A DNA stretch of 64,000 nt from Altibacter lentus (GTDB taxonomy: Bacteria; Bacteroidota; Bacteroidia; Flavobacteriales; Flavobacteriaceae), in NCBI RefSeq assembly GCF_000746845.1, contig NZ_KN050846.1, positions 751,394 to 815,393 of the forward strand, read 5' to 3'. The position numbers and the translations under genes are program-made. The notes below the pieces were generated by a model. That model saw only the letters and a list, made by a program, of their open reading frames with translations. It had not been told where the DNA came from and ran no database searches. This document shows positions 26,945 through 36,074 of the stretch, in pieces. Numbering within the stretch: position 1 is the stretch's first letter; every line of letters starts with the position of its first letter.

Positions 26945-27559
26945 ATGAGAAAAGCAGTCTTTTTAGTAGCTGTATTCCTCGTGGGAAGCACTACACAGAT
27001 CTTTGCACAAAAGAACCATCGATACGAGGTTCAAAAGGGTAAGAAACATCGCTATTACAACGCGCAGGAAATTCGTTTTGTAGAAAATGGTGTTCTTTTT
27101 ACTATTGCCACCGATGGAACTTTTTATTATGATTTTACAGGTGAAACTCCGGTATCGAACCGTCCACGCAGAGGACATCAAGTAGTGTACTACAATGGAG
27201 CTCCCGGAGCAGTTCATTATAGAACAGGTCGCTACCACTATAAGAACGCAATTACTACAGACCGTTTTGGACGTGTACGAAGTATAGGGGATTCCTATAT
27301 TACATATCAACGAAACGGGAAAGTGAAATCGATTGGTAGTATCTACCTTAGATATCATCGAGGCCGATTAGTACAAGTAGGTGAAATGACCCTTGTCTAT
27401 GATCGCTTCGGAAGAATTCGTGATATAATCGGATATGTAAATCGATACAATAAAAAATTGTGGCACGAAGGTTGGTATAATTATAATGACCACGGTTATG
27501 AATGTGATGATGAATATGAAGACTGGAATGACCGTGAACGAAAAAGAAAGAAAAATTAG
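26945..27559 (+). CDS. Secreted basic protein, paralogue 1
   Basis: 204 residues with a signal peptide (MRKAVFLVAVFLVGSTTQIFAQ). The mature protein is rich in Tyr, Arg and Gly and has repeating short strands such as FGRVRSIGDSYITYQ, GKVKSIGSIYLRYH and FGRIRDIIGYVNRY, suggesting a repeated beta fold. It ends in a highly charged tail (DWNDRERKRKKN). I recognise no named family beyond its neighbour, with which it shares FVENGVLFTIATDG/FVEGGVEFSVFPDG. The open frame extends 38 codons upstream, but the ATG at 26945 gives a proper signal peptide. Confidence 0.75.
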   Translation: MRKAVFLVAVFLVGSTTQIFAQKNHRYEVQKGKKHRYYNAQEIRFVENGVLFTIATDGTFYYDFTGETPVSNRPRRGHQVVYYNGAPGAVHYRTGRYHYKNAITTDRFGRVRSIGDSYITYQRNGKVKSIGSIYLRYHRGRLVQVGEMTLVYDRFGRIRDIIGYVNRYNKKLWHEGWYNYNDHGYECDDEYEDWNDRERKRKKN

Positions 27560-27566
27560 TTTATAG

Positions 27567-27630
27567 TTTTTTTGGTTGGTTAGTTAGAAATCCGTCGAAT
27601 CTGTTAAAAGACTCGGCGGATTTCGTTTTT
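27567..27630 (+). terminator. Repeated 24-base element and terminator after paralogue 1
   Basis: The element spans 27567-27590 (seven T, then GGTTGGTTAGTTAG and AAA), starts 8 bases after the stop codon and is identical to 29120-29143. It runs into a hairpin with arms GAAATCCGTCGA and TCGGCGGATTTC (27587-27624), followed by GTTTTT. Confidence 0.7.
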
Positions 27631-27670
27631 ATACGAAACACTGTTAGGAAAATCTCAATAACCCCTGTAG

Positions 27671-27693
27671 ATCAATATTTTACATTTTTGGCA
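27671..27693 (+). promoter_or_regulatory. Upstream box of the second secreted paralogue
   Basis: ATCAA and TACATTTTTGGCA as before paralogue 1, with identical internal spacing; about 26 of the 35 bases starting at ATCAA match between the two sites by hand count. Confidence 0.5.
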
Positions 27694-27767
27694 CGGTCGT
27701 TGTTTATTTACAGAGTGTACAAGCTGACCAAAAAAATTAAAGCAAGTACAACCTTAATCTTAACAGT

Positions 27768-29117
27768 ATGAAAAAGACAGTAGCATTAGTATTTGCCTTC
27801 TTTATGATAGGCATTACCAGCAAAGCGGAATCTGCACCGGAGAGTGCTCCCGCCAATTATTCTTACGATGGCTCTGCCTACATCTTTGTAGAAGGAGGCG
27901 TAGAGTTTTCAGTTTTTCCCGATGGTCAGTTTGACTTTGTTTACCTGGGTCGTGATCGTGGCGGAAACGTAAATGTAAATATCAACACCCAGAATGTGAA
28001 TATTAACTTCAATTCCGGGTACGACTATGATGCATATATACAATACGACGATTATGGCGCAGTGATCCAAATTGAGGATGTTCCCATTTATTACGATGAA
28101 TACGGACGCATCGTACAGGCTGGTTCTACAGAAATTCGCTATAACGATAGACGCATCGTTCGTGTAGGTGGATTACATGTATATTATAATCCTTATGGCT
28201 ACTTTTCACACTGTACAGGTTATATAAATCTATGGACCCCAAGATATATTTATCGCCCTTGGCATGTGTATTACGCCCGCCCGTTCTATTCTACGTGTAT
28301 CGTATACGATTATCCATACAGAAGATATTATAATCCGCACCGTTACAGCTGGCATCACCATAGACAGTATTACAACAACAGACATAGAGTGGCGTACCAC
28401 AACGGAAGAAGAGATTTTCACAGACCCGGGAGTCGTGTACATTATAAAGACGGCCGTGTAGCCAAACGCCGCGATTACGATGCCAACCGAAGAAATTCTA
28501 TGGCGCAGAACAATCCGAGACGGGAGAATGTAACGTCCAGAAACAATAATAATGCTAGAGGAATTGCTGGTAAGGAGAATCGATATGGAACTAACGATCG
28601 TGGCAGCAACAGTAGAGGTAATGTTTCAAAGGATGATCGCAATAAGATCAATAATGCCCGTAATACCAATTCAAGAGGTATTGCGAACAAAGACGACCGC
28701 TTTTCTAACAATAAAAGCCGAAGCAACTCGAATGTGAATCGGGTCGACAACAGCAGTTCGCGCGGCATCGCTAAGCGAGAGAATACGACAAGAAATACAC
28801 GAAGCACTGTTTCTAAAGGCAACTCAAAGCGAGAGAATTCGGTTTCAAAAGGCCGGCCTCAGGTGAACAATAGAAATGCCGTTAACAAATCACGCTCCAA
28901 GGTATCATCCACAGGACGTGTTTCAAAGCGTAGTTCGGCGATAAAACGATCAGACGCTCGTAAGAGTTCGGTGAACACAAGAAGTAATTCTGTTTCCAGA
29001 AAACAATCCAATGTTCGGAAACAAACAAATACTAGAAAACAAGTTTCCAAATCCTCGACCGGAGCTCGAAAGAGTTCAGGTTCAAAAAATACCTCAAGAA
29101 GAGGCCGAGGACAGTAA
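27768..29117 (+). CDS. Secreted protein with long basic repeat tail, paralogue 2
   Basis: 449 residues with a signal peptide (about residues 1-20, ending TSKA). Residues about 30-160 resemble paralogue 1 (FVEGGVEFSVFPDGQFDF, YNPYGYFSHCTGYIN). A Tyr/His/Arg-rich stretch follows (about 165-225, with YSWHHHRQYYNNRHR). From about 235 to the end the protein is low complexity, mostly Arg, Asn, Ser and Lys. Four copies of an SRGIAxKDDR-like unit start at residues 264, 283, 303 and 332. The tail is extremely basic and likely disordered; binding to nucleic acid or polyanions at the cell surface is conceivable but unproven. Confidence 0.75.
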   Translation: MKKTVALVFAFFMIGITSKAESAPESAPANYSYDGSAYIFVEGGVEFSVFPDGQFDFVYLGRDRGGNVNVNINTQNVNINFNSGYDYDAYIQYDDYGAVIQIEDVPIYYDEYGRIVQAGSTEIRYNDRRIVRVGGLHVYYNPYGYFSHCTGYINLWTPRYIYRPWHVYYARPFYSTCIVYDYPYRRYYNPHRYSWHHHRQYYNNRHRVAYHNGRRDFHRPGSRVHYKDGRVAKRRDYDANRRNSMAQNNPRRENVTSRNNNNARGIAGKENRYGTNDRGSNSRGNVSKDDRNKINNARNTNSRGIANKDDRFSNNKSRSNSNVNRVDNSSSRGIAKRENTTRNTRSTVSKGNSKRENSVSKGRPQVNNRNAVNKSRSKVSSTGRVSKRSSAIKRSDARKSSVNTRSNSVSRKQSNVRKQTNTRKQVSKSSTGARKSSGSKNTSRRGRGQ

Positions 29118-29119
29118 GA

Positions 29120-29183
29120 TTTTTTTGGTTGGTTAGTTAGAAACCCTCAGGCGGCATTTGCCAAATGGGGGTTTCGCCTTTTA
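29120..29183 (+). terminator. Repeated 24-base element and terminator after paralogue 2
   Basis: The element at 29120-29143, identical to the copy at 27567, begins 2 bases after the stop codon. It leads into a nested hairpin: GAAACCC with GGGTTTC outside and CATTT with AAATG inside, then CGCCTTTTA. Confidence 0.6.
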
Positions 29184-30470
29184 CTGCGTTATTTCTTTCA
29201 GTAAGGAAGCTAATCGCCTGGTCAAAGCAGGTCTACTGTATTGTTCCACAGCATCGGTAGTAGTAGTCGACTCCCCGTTTTTAAAAGCTTTGTATTGTTC
29301 GAGGATATGTGACTTTAAGCGTTCCTCGTCGTGATAGGTAAAATAATGACCGCTTTTAGTTTCTGAAAGGATCACCTCTACATCACTGCCTTCGGGTCCA
29401 ATGGCAATAATAGGCCGTTTGGCTGCCAGATACTCGAAGAGTTTTCCCGGAATGATAGCACGGGTCTCGGGACGATCGATCTCGACTAACAGTAATACGT
29501 GAGCATTATGCTGAAGCTGTAATGCTTCCGAATGGGAAACATATCCCAGGTTTTCTACATTTCTCTCAAGTCCGAAAGCCGTAATACTCGCCATCGCTGT
29601 GTCGCTTACTACACCGGCAAATTTCAATACCAGATCCTTCTTGAATTCTTTTTCTTCCGAAGCTATTTCAGAAAGAATCCTCCACAATACTTTTGGATTG
29701 CGTTCACTCAACAAAGAACCGATGTGCGCTATGGAAAATGCTGTATCCGGTCTACGAACGATGTCATTAGCGATCTCAAAACCGTTCGTTATCACCGAAA
29801 TTGGCGTTTCTGTCATCATCTCGAATTCTTTTTTGGTCGTCGGACTCGTTACAAGAATATGATCGGCTAGACGTAATACCCGCGCCTCAAGTCGCTTGTG
29901 TTTTCGTGCCGATGCCTTGGTGAGTTGTAAAGATTTATGATAATGAATTGTTGTCCAGGGATCCCTAAAATCTGCCAGCCAGGGGATCGACATTTGCTGC
30001 TGTAAGCCCAGGCCGATCAAATGCAAACTATGGGGTGGTCCGGTTGTTATAATTAAATCCACCGGATTTTTATCCAGGTACGCACTCAAATAACGAACGG
30101 AAGGTGCTACCCAGCCTATTCGTGCGTCTGGAATAAAGAAATTTCCCCGAATATAAAGTAAAAAACGCTCCAAGAGTCCGGGATTCTTGGCAGGAACCAT
30201 TCCGCTGCTCAATTTCTTTGTCTTTCCCTTAGAGAACCAACGCGCAAATCGATACGGTTCTTTGATAGAACTTTTTAGAATAGTGATGTCCTGTGGTACT
30301 TCATCTTCCAAATTTCGGTCGATGATAGGGTAACTTGGATTTTCGGGTACATATACAATAGGCTCGACATCGAACTGTGGAAGATATTTTACAAATTTTA
30401 ACCATCGTTGCACCCCGGGACCTCCTGCCGGCGGCCAGTAATAGGCTATAATGAGTACTCGTTTGGTCAA
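29181..30470 (-). CDS. Glycosyltransferase, GT-B fold
   Basis: 429-residue glycosyltransferase, probably GT4-like. The N-terminal YYWPPAGGPGVQRWLKFVKYLP and ITTGPPHSLHLIGLGL are typical of this group, and the C-terminal half has the donor-site pattern PGKLFEYLAAKRPIIAIGPEGSDVE. No membrane helix is predicted, so it should act on the cytosolic face, for example in polysaccharide or glycolipid synthesis. Its start overlaps the end of the YfhO gene by 4 bases, and the two with DUF4834 form one operon. Sugar donor and acceptor are unknown. Confidence 0.87.
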   Translation of the reverse strand: MTKRVLIIAYYWPPAGGPGVQRWLKFVKYLPQFDVEPIVYVPENPSYPIIDRNLEDEVPQDITILKSSIKEPYRFARWFSKGKTKKLSSGMVPAKNPGLLERFLLYIRGNFFIPDARIGWVAPSVRYLSAYLDKNPVDLIITTGPPHSLHLIGLGLQQQMSIPWLADFRDPWTTIHYHKSLQLTKASARKHKRLEARVLRLADHILVTSPTTKKEFEMMTETPISVITNGFEIANDIVRRPDTAFSIAHIGSLLSERNPKVLWRILSEIASEEKEFKKDLVLKFAGVVSDTAMASITAFGLERNVENLGYVSHSEALQLQHNAHVLLLVEIDRPETRAIIPGKLFEYLAAKRPIIAIGPEGSDVEVILSETKSGHYFTYHDEERLKSHILEQYKAFKNGESTTTTDAVEQYSRPALTRRLASLLKEITQ

Positions 30471-32914
30471 GAATCTTTATGTTTTACAGACGTTTGCTTG
30501 CGGTAGTTATAAAAGAGTGCGCCAAAAATTAGTAGTACCAACAGCACACTACTTCCAAGACTAATCATACTGCCGGTCTGGATCACTTTAGGCTCGAACT
30601 TGAATTCTATCTTGTGATTCCCTTCCGGTATCGTCATGGCCCTCAGTACATAGTTTGCACGAAAATATGAAGCAGGTTTATTGTTGATATACACATTCCA
30701 TCCCTTTGGATAGTATACTTCTGAAAAAAGTGCCAATTGAGCCGAAGAGGACGATGTTTCATAGACCAGGTGGTCCGGTTGGTGACGTACTAGTTCAATG
30801 GTTGCCGTAGAATCCCGCTGAATATCTTTTAGGGGTAATTCTGAAGCAAAATCGGCATGAACAATTGCTGTTTCTTTGGTGTTTAAACTGTCTAACAGAC
30901 GTATCTCCTGGTCGGCATTTTCGGCGATCATTACGTTCTCCACGAACCATGCGCTTCCATTCGCATACGGGTTGCGTTGTGCCACAGCCCCACCATTTCT
31001 TCCCTGCGTAATAATGTAACGCACATTCATCATGTTCAAAATACCAATATCCCCTTTTGAAAGATAATAGGTATCTATGTCCTGCATACGTCCGGGTTTC
31101 GCCGCATGGTAGCCGCCTAAAGCATTATGATAATAACTGGCACGACCGCTGTTAAAGGGATTGGTTGTAGCATCAAAAACCCTGTAGTAACCGTCGTCTT
31201 CCAATATTTGAAGATCGGCTCCATTTTTCTGAAAAGGTTCATCAACCACGCGTGCTGCAACAAAGTTTTCAGAATTGACATAACGCTTTCCAACCCCAAC
31301 GAGGTCGATAAGCAACAAGGCAGCAAGGATTACCAATGTCGTCATCGATTTCAGTTTCGATTTCATGAAAAGCCAAAGCACCGAAGAAGTAAGAAGTACA
31401 AAAATAAGCGAGCGAAGCGTATCTAAGGTCATAATAGACATGCGATCCCCCCGAACAGCTTCTATAAAAGGCATGCCCAGTTCTTCAATAAAAAATTTAT
31501 CGTAGGGACTCGTAAAATCGAACAACGTAGATTTTAACAACAAGAATAGTATTGCGATGCCTCCGGCAATTCCTGTTGCATACAGCAAGGCCTTCTTTTT
31601 TATTTCCTCACGTTCAAAAGATGAAAAGAACTGATGCAAGCCAACAATCGCCAATATAGGAAGTACCAATTCGATAATCACCTGTATGGAAGACACAGCC
31701 CTGAACTTATTGTATAAGGGAACGTAATCTATGAACAAATTGGTTAAAAAGGCAAAGTTGTCTCCCCACGACAAGAATAAGCTAAGCAGAAATGCAACGC
31801 TGATCCACCATTTTAAACGACCCTTCACTAAGAAAAGAGCTAGAAGAGCCAAAAAAATAACAACGGCGCCTATATAGGCTGGTCCTGCAACTATGGGTTG
31901 TTTTCCCCAATATACCGGTACCTGATTCAATATTTGATTGACATCTTGGGGAGAAGCGCCCATGCGCAGAAGATGTTCTCGTGTTTCAGAGTCATCGGGT
32001 AAGGCATCACCCGAACCACCTCCCATAAACCCGGGAATGAAGAGATTAAAACTCTCTAACCGTCCGTAACTGTATTCGGTAATATACTCGTAATCAAGCC
32101 CGGAGGATTCCACCTTGGGTGAGCCGTCCGGTTGTAATGTAAGATCACTTTTACCCCGTGTGGAGGTATCGGCATATTCTTTGGTCGCCATAATGTTGGT
32201 CGCATTTAGACCTACGGCGATAAGGGCGCCCACGGCCATGATCGCTACCGACTTAAAATAATGAGGGATCATTTTCTTTCTGAATGCATCCACCAGATAT
32301 ACTGCTCCAATGATCAACACCAAAAGTAACAGGTAATAGGTCATTTGAAAGTGATTGGCTGCCAATTCCAAAGCCAAAGCAATGGTGGTTAGAATAAAAC
32401 CCCAGACATACTTCCCGCGAAACGTAAGAATGATACCACTCAACACCAGAGGCATATATGCAATGGCGTGTGCTTTTGCATTATGTCCCACACCCAGGAT
32501 AATAATAAGATAGGTTGAAAATCCAAATGCCAATGCCCCCAGAAATGCCAGCTTGTAGTCTACTTTCAGTATTAAAAAAAGAATGTACATCCCTATAAAA
32601 TACAGGAAGAGATAATCGGCAGGACGCGGTAAGAACCGTAGCGTCAGGTCCAGTTGTTTAATGTAATTATGGGGATACTTAGCGCCTAACTGATAGGTAG
32701 GCATGCCACCAAACGCTGCATTGGTCCAGTAGGTTTCCTTCCCTGTAGACTCCCTGTAATCATTGTGCTGTTTCGCCATGCCCGTATATTGGACAATATC
32801 ACTTTGAAAGATTTTTTTTCCTTGTAATACCGGACTGAAATACGCCAGCGAAGCAATAATGAATAATAAAAGGATAACAATATGAGGAAGAAAATTCTTG
32901 AAAAATCGCTGCAT
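30467..32914 (-). CDS. YfhO family membrane protein
   Basis: 815-residue polytopic protein with at least 11 hydrophobic segments in the N-terminal 550 residues, a C-terminal extracytoplasmic domain (about 570-780) and a final helix (residues about 785-805). FSTYLIIILGVGHNAKAHAIAYMPLVL and GDNFAFLTNLFIDYVPLYNKFRAVSSIQV match the YfhO family, which includes GT-C-fold enzymes that attach sugars to lipid-linked polymers. Being followed directly by a glycosyltransferase supports a role in cell-surface glycosylation. A two-gene coupling is shown by the ATGA overlap. Confidence 0.87.
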   Translation of the reverse strand: MQRFFKNFLPHIVILLLFIIASLAYFSPVLQGKKIFQSDIVQYTGMAKQHNDYRESTGKETYWTNAAFGGMPTYQLGAKYPHNYIKQLDLTLRFLPRPADYLFLYFIGMYILFLILKVDYKLAFLGALAFGFSTYLIIILGVGHNAKAHAIAYMPLVLSGIILTFRGKYVWGFILTTIALALELAANHFQMTYYLLLLVLIIGAVYLVDAFRKKMIPHYFKSVAIMAVGALIAVGLNATNIMATKEYADTSTRGKSDLTLQPDGSPKVESSGLDYEYITEYSYGRLESFNLFIPGFMGGGSGDALPDDSETREHLLRMGASPQDVNQILNQVPVYWGKQPIVAGPAYIGAVVIFLALLALFLVKGRLKWWISVAFLLSLFLSWGDNFAFLTNLFIDYVPLYNKFRAVSSIQVIIELVLPILAIVGLHQFFSSFEREEIKKKALLYATGIAGGIAILFLLLKSTLFDFTSPYDKFFIEELGMPFIEAVRGDRMSIMTLDTLRSLIFVLLTSSVLWLFMKSKLKSMTTLVILAALLLIDLVGVGKRYVNSENFVAARVVDEPFQKNGADLQILEDDGYYRVFDATTNPFNSGRASYYHNALGGYHAAKPGRMQDIDTYYLSKGDIGILNMMNVRYIITQGRNGGAVAQRNPYANGSAWFVENVMIAENADQEIRLLDSLNTKETAIVHADFASELPLKDIQRDSTATIELVRHQPDHLVYETSSSSAQLALFSEVYYPKGWNVYINNKPASYFRANYVLRAMTIPEGNHKIEFKFEPKVIQTGSMISLGSSVLLVLLIFGALFYNYRKQTSVKHKDS

Positions 32915-32944
32915 AGCTTACGAATGAATTATGAAGGCTGAAAA

Positions 32945-33208
32945 TTAATCAATTTCTTCGTAATCTACGTACTCACCAACGGTAGACTTGGATTTATTGC
33001 GAGAGGATGGCATTTTATCGATGGTAATACTGCCATCTTTTTTCTTTTCTTGAGCATCAAAGGGATTATTCCCAAATGCTTGTTCAAATCGTTGCCCTGC
33101 CTTTTTAGCTATATACCGCATGATATAAGGGGTTAGCAGTCGGATTAAAAACTTTAACCCGAAGTATACCAGAAGAATGATTAAAACCGTTTTTAAAAAA
33201 GTTATCAT
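32945..33208 (-). CDS. DUF4834 family protein
   Basis: 87 residues. An N-terminal transmembrane helix (about 5-28, LKTVLIILLVYFGLKFLIRLL) is followed by a basic cytosolic tail ending GEYVDYEEID. This is the pattern of DUF4834, a small Bacteroidota family without known function. It is the first gene of the minus-strand unit and lies 30 bases before YfhO, a conserved neighbourhood in my memory of other flavobacteria. Confidence 0.75.
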   Translation of the reverse strand: MITFLKTVLIILLVYFGLKFLIRLLTPYIMRYIAKKAGQRFEQAFGNNPFDAQEKKKDGSITIDKMPSSRNKSKSTVGEYVDYEEID

Positions 33209-33227
33209 AAGGAATACAAATCTTCTT

Positions 33228-33235
33228 CAAAAGTA
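33228..33235 (-). promoter_or_regulatory. -7 box of the DUF4834-YfhO-glycosyltransferase operon
   Basis: Minus-strand TACTTTTG, an exact TAnnTTTG, 19 bases before the DUF4834 start. No TTG at the expected -33 distance. Confidence 0.45.
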
Positions 33236-33290
33236 CGGATTGACACAGAAAAAGACGAAATTCTACTATTAAATAAATGATAAAATCTTA

Positions 33291-33298
33291 TATCTTTG
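33291..33298 (+). promoter_or_regulatory. -7 box of the outer-membrane protein gene
   Basis: TATCTTTG, exact consensus, 18 bases before the ATG at 33317. Confidence 0.5.
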
Positions 33299-33316
33299 AA
33301 CTAAACCGAACATTGT

Positions 33317-34351
33317 ATGCGAACCCAAAATCTCACAATACTTTTCCTCATTCTGTTTCCTTTTATTCATGTTTCGGGTCAATATACAGACGAACTTAAT
33401 TCCAATCGCCCCGGGGCTTCGCAAGGTGCCTTTTCGGTAGGAAAGCGAGTGCTTCAGTTTGAGAGCGGTTTCAGTTTGGGAAAAGAGGAACATCGCTTGT
33501 TAGAAACCGAGACCAGTGCCTTTGCTTTGGATTACAGTGTGCGCTATGGTTTTTTTAAAGAAGAACTTGAAGTGAGTTTAATGGGTGAATTCCAGTCCAA
33601 TACCTATTCGTACCCTACGCTTGCGGGCCGGCCGGATTTTAAAGTGAGTAATTTCCGAAGCAATACCATAGGTGCAAAATATTTAGTGTACGATCCTTAT
33701 CGGAAAATGGATCAGGAAGGCCCTAATCTCTATAGCTGGAAAGCCAATAACCGTTTTCAGTGGAAAGATCTTGTTCCCGCAGTTTCAGTATATGCCGGAG
33801 CAAATATCGATTTTACCGAAAATGCCGTGGATAAACTTACCAATCCGTTTTCTACTTCAATGGACGATCTTACCATAAGTCCTAAATTCGTTTTAGCCAC
33901 ACAAAATAACTGGATAGGTGGATTTGTTTTCGTGACCAATATTATCGTCGACAGGGTAACTACCGAAGAACCTGTATATTCCTACATCCTAACGCTTACA
34001 CATACCCCTACCGATTGGTTTTCTGTTTTTGTCGAGAATCAAGGCATTAAAAGTGATTTCTATGCCGACCAGCTTTTTCGCGGCGGTGTGGCCGTCCTTA
34101 TAAACGAGAATTTTCATGTGGACGGATCTGTGATACTTAATTTCAAGGATACACCCTCGCGCACCTATGGGCGCATTGGAATGGCATATCGGTTTGACAT
34201 GCATGACTCCGATGAGTATATCGAAGAAAAGGGCAAAGCAGGCAGAGCCAGCCGAAAAGAACGTAAGGCCAAGAACAAAAAAGAAAAGAAAAAGAATAAA
34301 CGAATGGACGCCGTGGAAGACGATGGTGATGGCGGCGATGGTGGAATCTAG
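33317..34351 (+). CDS. Outer-membrane protein, transporter (MetA-like) family
   Basis: 344 residues. Signal peptide (about 1-21, ending VSGQ), then NSNRPGASQGAFSVGKRVLQFESGF, which marks the family annotated as transporter or MetA-pathway of phenol degradation. Alternating strands fill residues 40-300 and end in TYGRIGMAYRF. Past the final strand is an odd tail of about 50 residues: a Lys/Arg-rich block (KERKAKNKKEKKKNKR) followed by an acidic-glycine end (DDGDGGDGGI). Substrate unknown. The next gene starts 12 bases later. Confidence 0.8.
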   Translation: MRTQNLTILFLILFPFIHVSGQYTDELNSNRPGASQGAFSVGKRVLQFESGFSLGKEEHRLLETETSAFALDYSVRYGFFKEELEVSLMGEFQSNTYSYPTLAGRPDFKVSNFRSNTIGAKYLVYDPYRKMDQEGPNLYSWKANNRFQWKDLVPAVSVYAGANIDFTENAVDKLTNPFSTSMDDLTISPKFVLATQNNWIGGFVFVTNIIVDRVTTEEPVYSYILTLTHTPTDWFSVFVENQGIKSDFYADQLFRGGVAVLINENFHVDGSVILNFKDTPSRTYGRIGMAYRFDMHDSDEYIEEKGKAGRASRKERKAKNKKEKKKNKRMDAVEDDGDGGDGGI

Positions 34352-34363
34352 CACACTGATTAT

Positions 34364-35482
34364 ATGATAGAAGTTTTACAAGTAACCAATAAAAAGCAAC
34401 TAAAAGAGTTTGTTACTTTTCCTTTTCAGCTCTATGCAAACTGCAAGTATTGGGTCCCTCCCTTGATCAAAGACGAGATGAATACACTCGATTCTGAAAA
34501 GAATCCTGTTTTTAAAAATGCTGAAGCTACCTATTATTTAGCAAAGAAGGATGGAAAGACGGCAGGAAGGATTGCCGTGATCATCAACAGATTAGAGATC
34601 GACGAAATAGGCAAGAAAAAAGTACGGTTTGGGTGGTTGGATATGATCGATGACCTGGACATCACTAAGGCATTGATGGAGAAGGTATATGAGGTGGGGC
34701 GAGAGAACAAGCTCGAATACGCCGAAGGGCCGGTAGGCTTTTCCAATATGGAAAAGGCCGGAATTCTCACAAAAGGCTTCGAAGAATTAAATACCATGAT
34801 CACATGGTATCACTTTCCATACTATGCAAAACACATGGAAGCGCTGGGATTCGAAAAGCAAGCCACCTGGGTGGAATACACCATGAAGATTCCGGATACT
34901 ATTTACGAAAAGGTACAAAAGTTCAGTAAGATCATTCGGGAGCGTTACGGACTTAGCGTAATTCGGTTTAAGAACAAGAAAGAGATCCTTCCTTATGTGG
35001 ATGCCATGTTCGGTTTACTGAATAAAACCTACAATACCTTACAGACCTTCGTCCCCATTCAGCAGTACCAAATTGATTATTACAAGGAAAAATATTTCAG
35101 TTTTATCCACCCGGATTATATTACGTGTATCAAGGACCAACAAGGAAAGCTAATTGCATTCTCCATTGTGATGCCCTCTTTTTCCGAAGCTTTAAAAAAG
35201 GCAAATGGAAAGTTAATGCCGCTGGGTTGGTATCACATATTACAGGCTCAAAAGAAGAACGACAAAGCCGCCTTTTACCTTATTGGTATCGATCCGGAGT
35301 ATCAGGGAAAAGGAGTGACTGCAATTATTTTTGAAGAAATGCAGCATTTGTTCAATGCCAAGGGCATACAAACGGTAGAAACCAATCCGGAGCTTATTGA
35401 GAATACTGCTGTACAGTTGCTTTGGAAAGATTATAATCCGGTACAGCACAAAGAGCGGAGTACCTTTAGAAAGTCATTATAG
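34364..35482 (+). CDS. GNAT-fold protein, unknown
   Basis: 372 residues. The C-terminal part contains FYLIGIDPEYQGKGVTAIIFEEM, a GNAT acetyl-CoA-binding pattern (Q/R-x-x-G-x-G/A), and the N-terminal part WVPPLIKDE and GRIAVIINR typical of a family often mislabelled as GTP cyclohydrolase. It has none of the residues of that enzyme. There is no signal peptide. It may acetylate or acylate a small molecule or peptide. It follows the outer-membrane gene closely and could share its promoter. Confidence 0.75.
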   Translation: MIEVLQVTNKKQLKEFVTFPFQLYANCKYWVPPLIKDEMNTLDSEKNPVFKNAEATYYLAKKDGKTAGRIAVIINRLEIDEIGKKKVRFGWLDMIDDLDITKALMEKVYEVGRENKLEYAEGPVGFSNMEKAGILTKGFEELNTMITWYHFPYYAKHMEALGFEKQATWVEYTMKIPDTIYEKVQKFSKIIRERYGLSVIRFKNKKEILPYVDAMFGLLNKTYNTLQTFVPIQQYQIDYYKEKYFSFIHPDYITCIKDQQGKLIAFSIVMPSFSEALKKANGKLMPLGWYHILQAQKKNDKAAFYLIGIDPEYQGKGVTAIIFEEMQHLFNAKGIQTVETNPELIENTAVQLLWKDYNPVQHKERSTFRKSL

Positions 35483-35513
35483 CAGGCGTTACGTGTAAAA
35501 AAAAACGAAAATT

Positions 35514-36014
35514 ATGGTAAAATTGAGCTCAATATTTATCCTTCTTTTAATGACGCCGCTTTTGGTGTTTAGTCAAGAGGTCAATAATTTCACAACGGTG
35601 ATGACCAACACTACTGAAGTTAGAATTCCTGGTGCGTGGACGCAGCTAAATTCGATCGATGACTCTGGACAAACCTACTTGAAAAATGAAGAAAATGTAA
35701 TAATAGCTGTTGCTAAAAATCCTAAGAAGGCTTATCCTTTTTACAAGAGTTTAGCGTCGGACTTTGAAAATGTACAAGAATTTTACAAATGGGATTCAGA
35801 TTACAGAATAGAACTGAAGCAAAAAACTGATAAACTCAAAGAAAATTCTAAATTGGAATATATAATTTGGAAATTCAATGATGGAAAAATGGATAATATT
35901 TTTCTATTTGGGTCTGTAAATGGCAATTTCTTAAGTCTACTTGTATTTACAGATAAATGGAATGAAGAAGAAAAAGTTAAATTCTTGGAAAACCTCTATA
36001 AATTGAATAGATAA
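35514..36014 (+). CDS. Small secreted protein, unknown
   Basis: 166 residues with a signal peptide (about 1-20, LLLMTPLLVFSQ). The mature protein is hydrophilic, with IPGAWTQLNSIDDSGQTYL near its start and FGSVNGNFLSLLVFTDKW later. I recognise no family. The gene is visibly richer in A and T than its neighbours (many AAA, AAT and GAA codons), which may mean relaxed selection or a more recent arrival. It has its own terminator 3 bases after the stop. Confidence 0.65.
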   Translation: MVKLSSIFILLLMTPLLVFSQEVNNFTTVMTNTTEVRIPGAWTQLNSIDDSGQTYLKNEENVIIAVAKNPKKAYPFYKSLASDFENVQEFYKWDSDYRIELKQKTDKLKENSKLEYIIWKFNDGKMDNIFLFGSVNGNFLSLLVFTDKWNEEEKVKFLENLYKLNR

Positions 36015-36016
36015 CT

Positions 36017-36046
36017 AAAAAACCTTCCACAACGAGAAGGTTTTTT
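36017..36046. terminator. Bidirectional terminator
   Basis: AAAAAACCTTC and GAAGGTTTTTT around an 8-base loop, between the secreted-protein gene and the convergent alpha-oxoamine synthase gene. Confidence 0.85.
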
Positions 36047-36074
36047 AATATAAATACAAAATCTTATCTACTAT

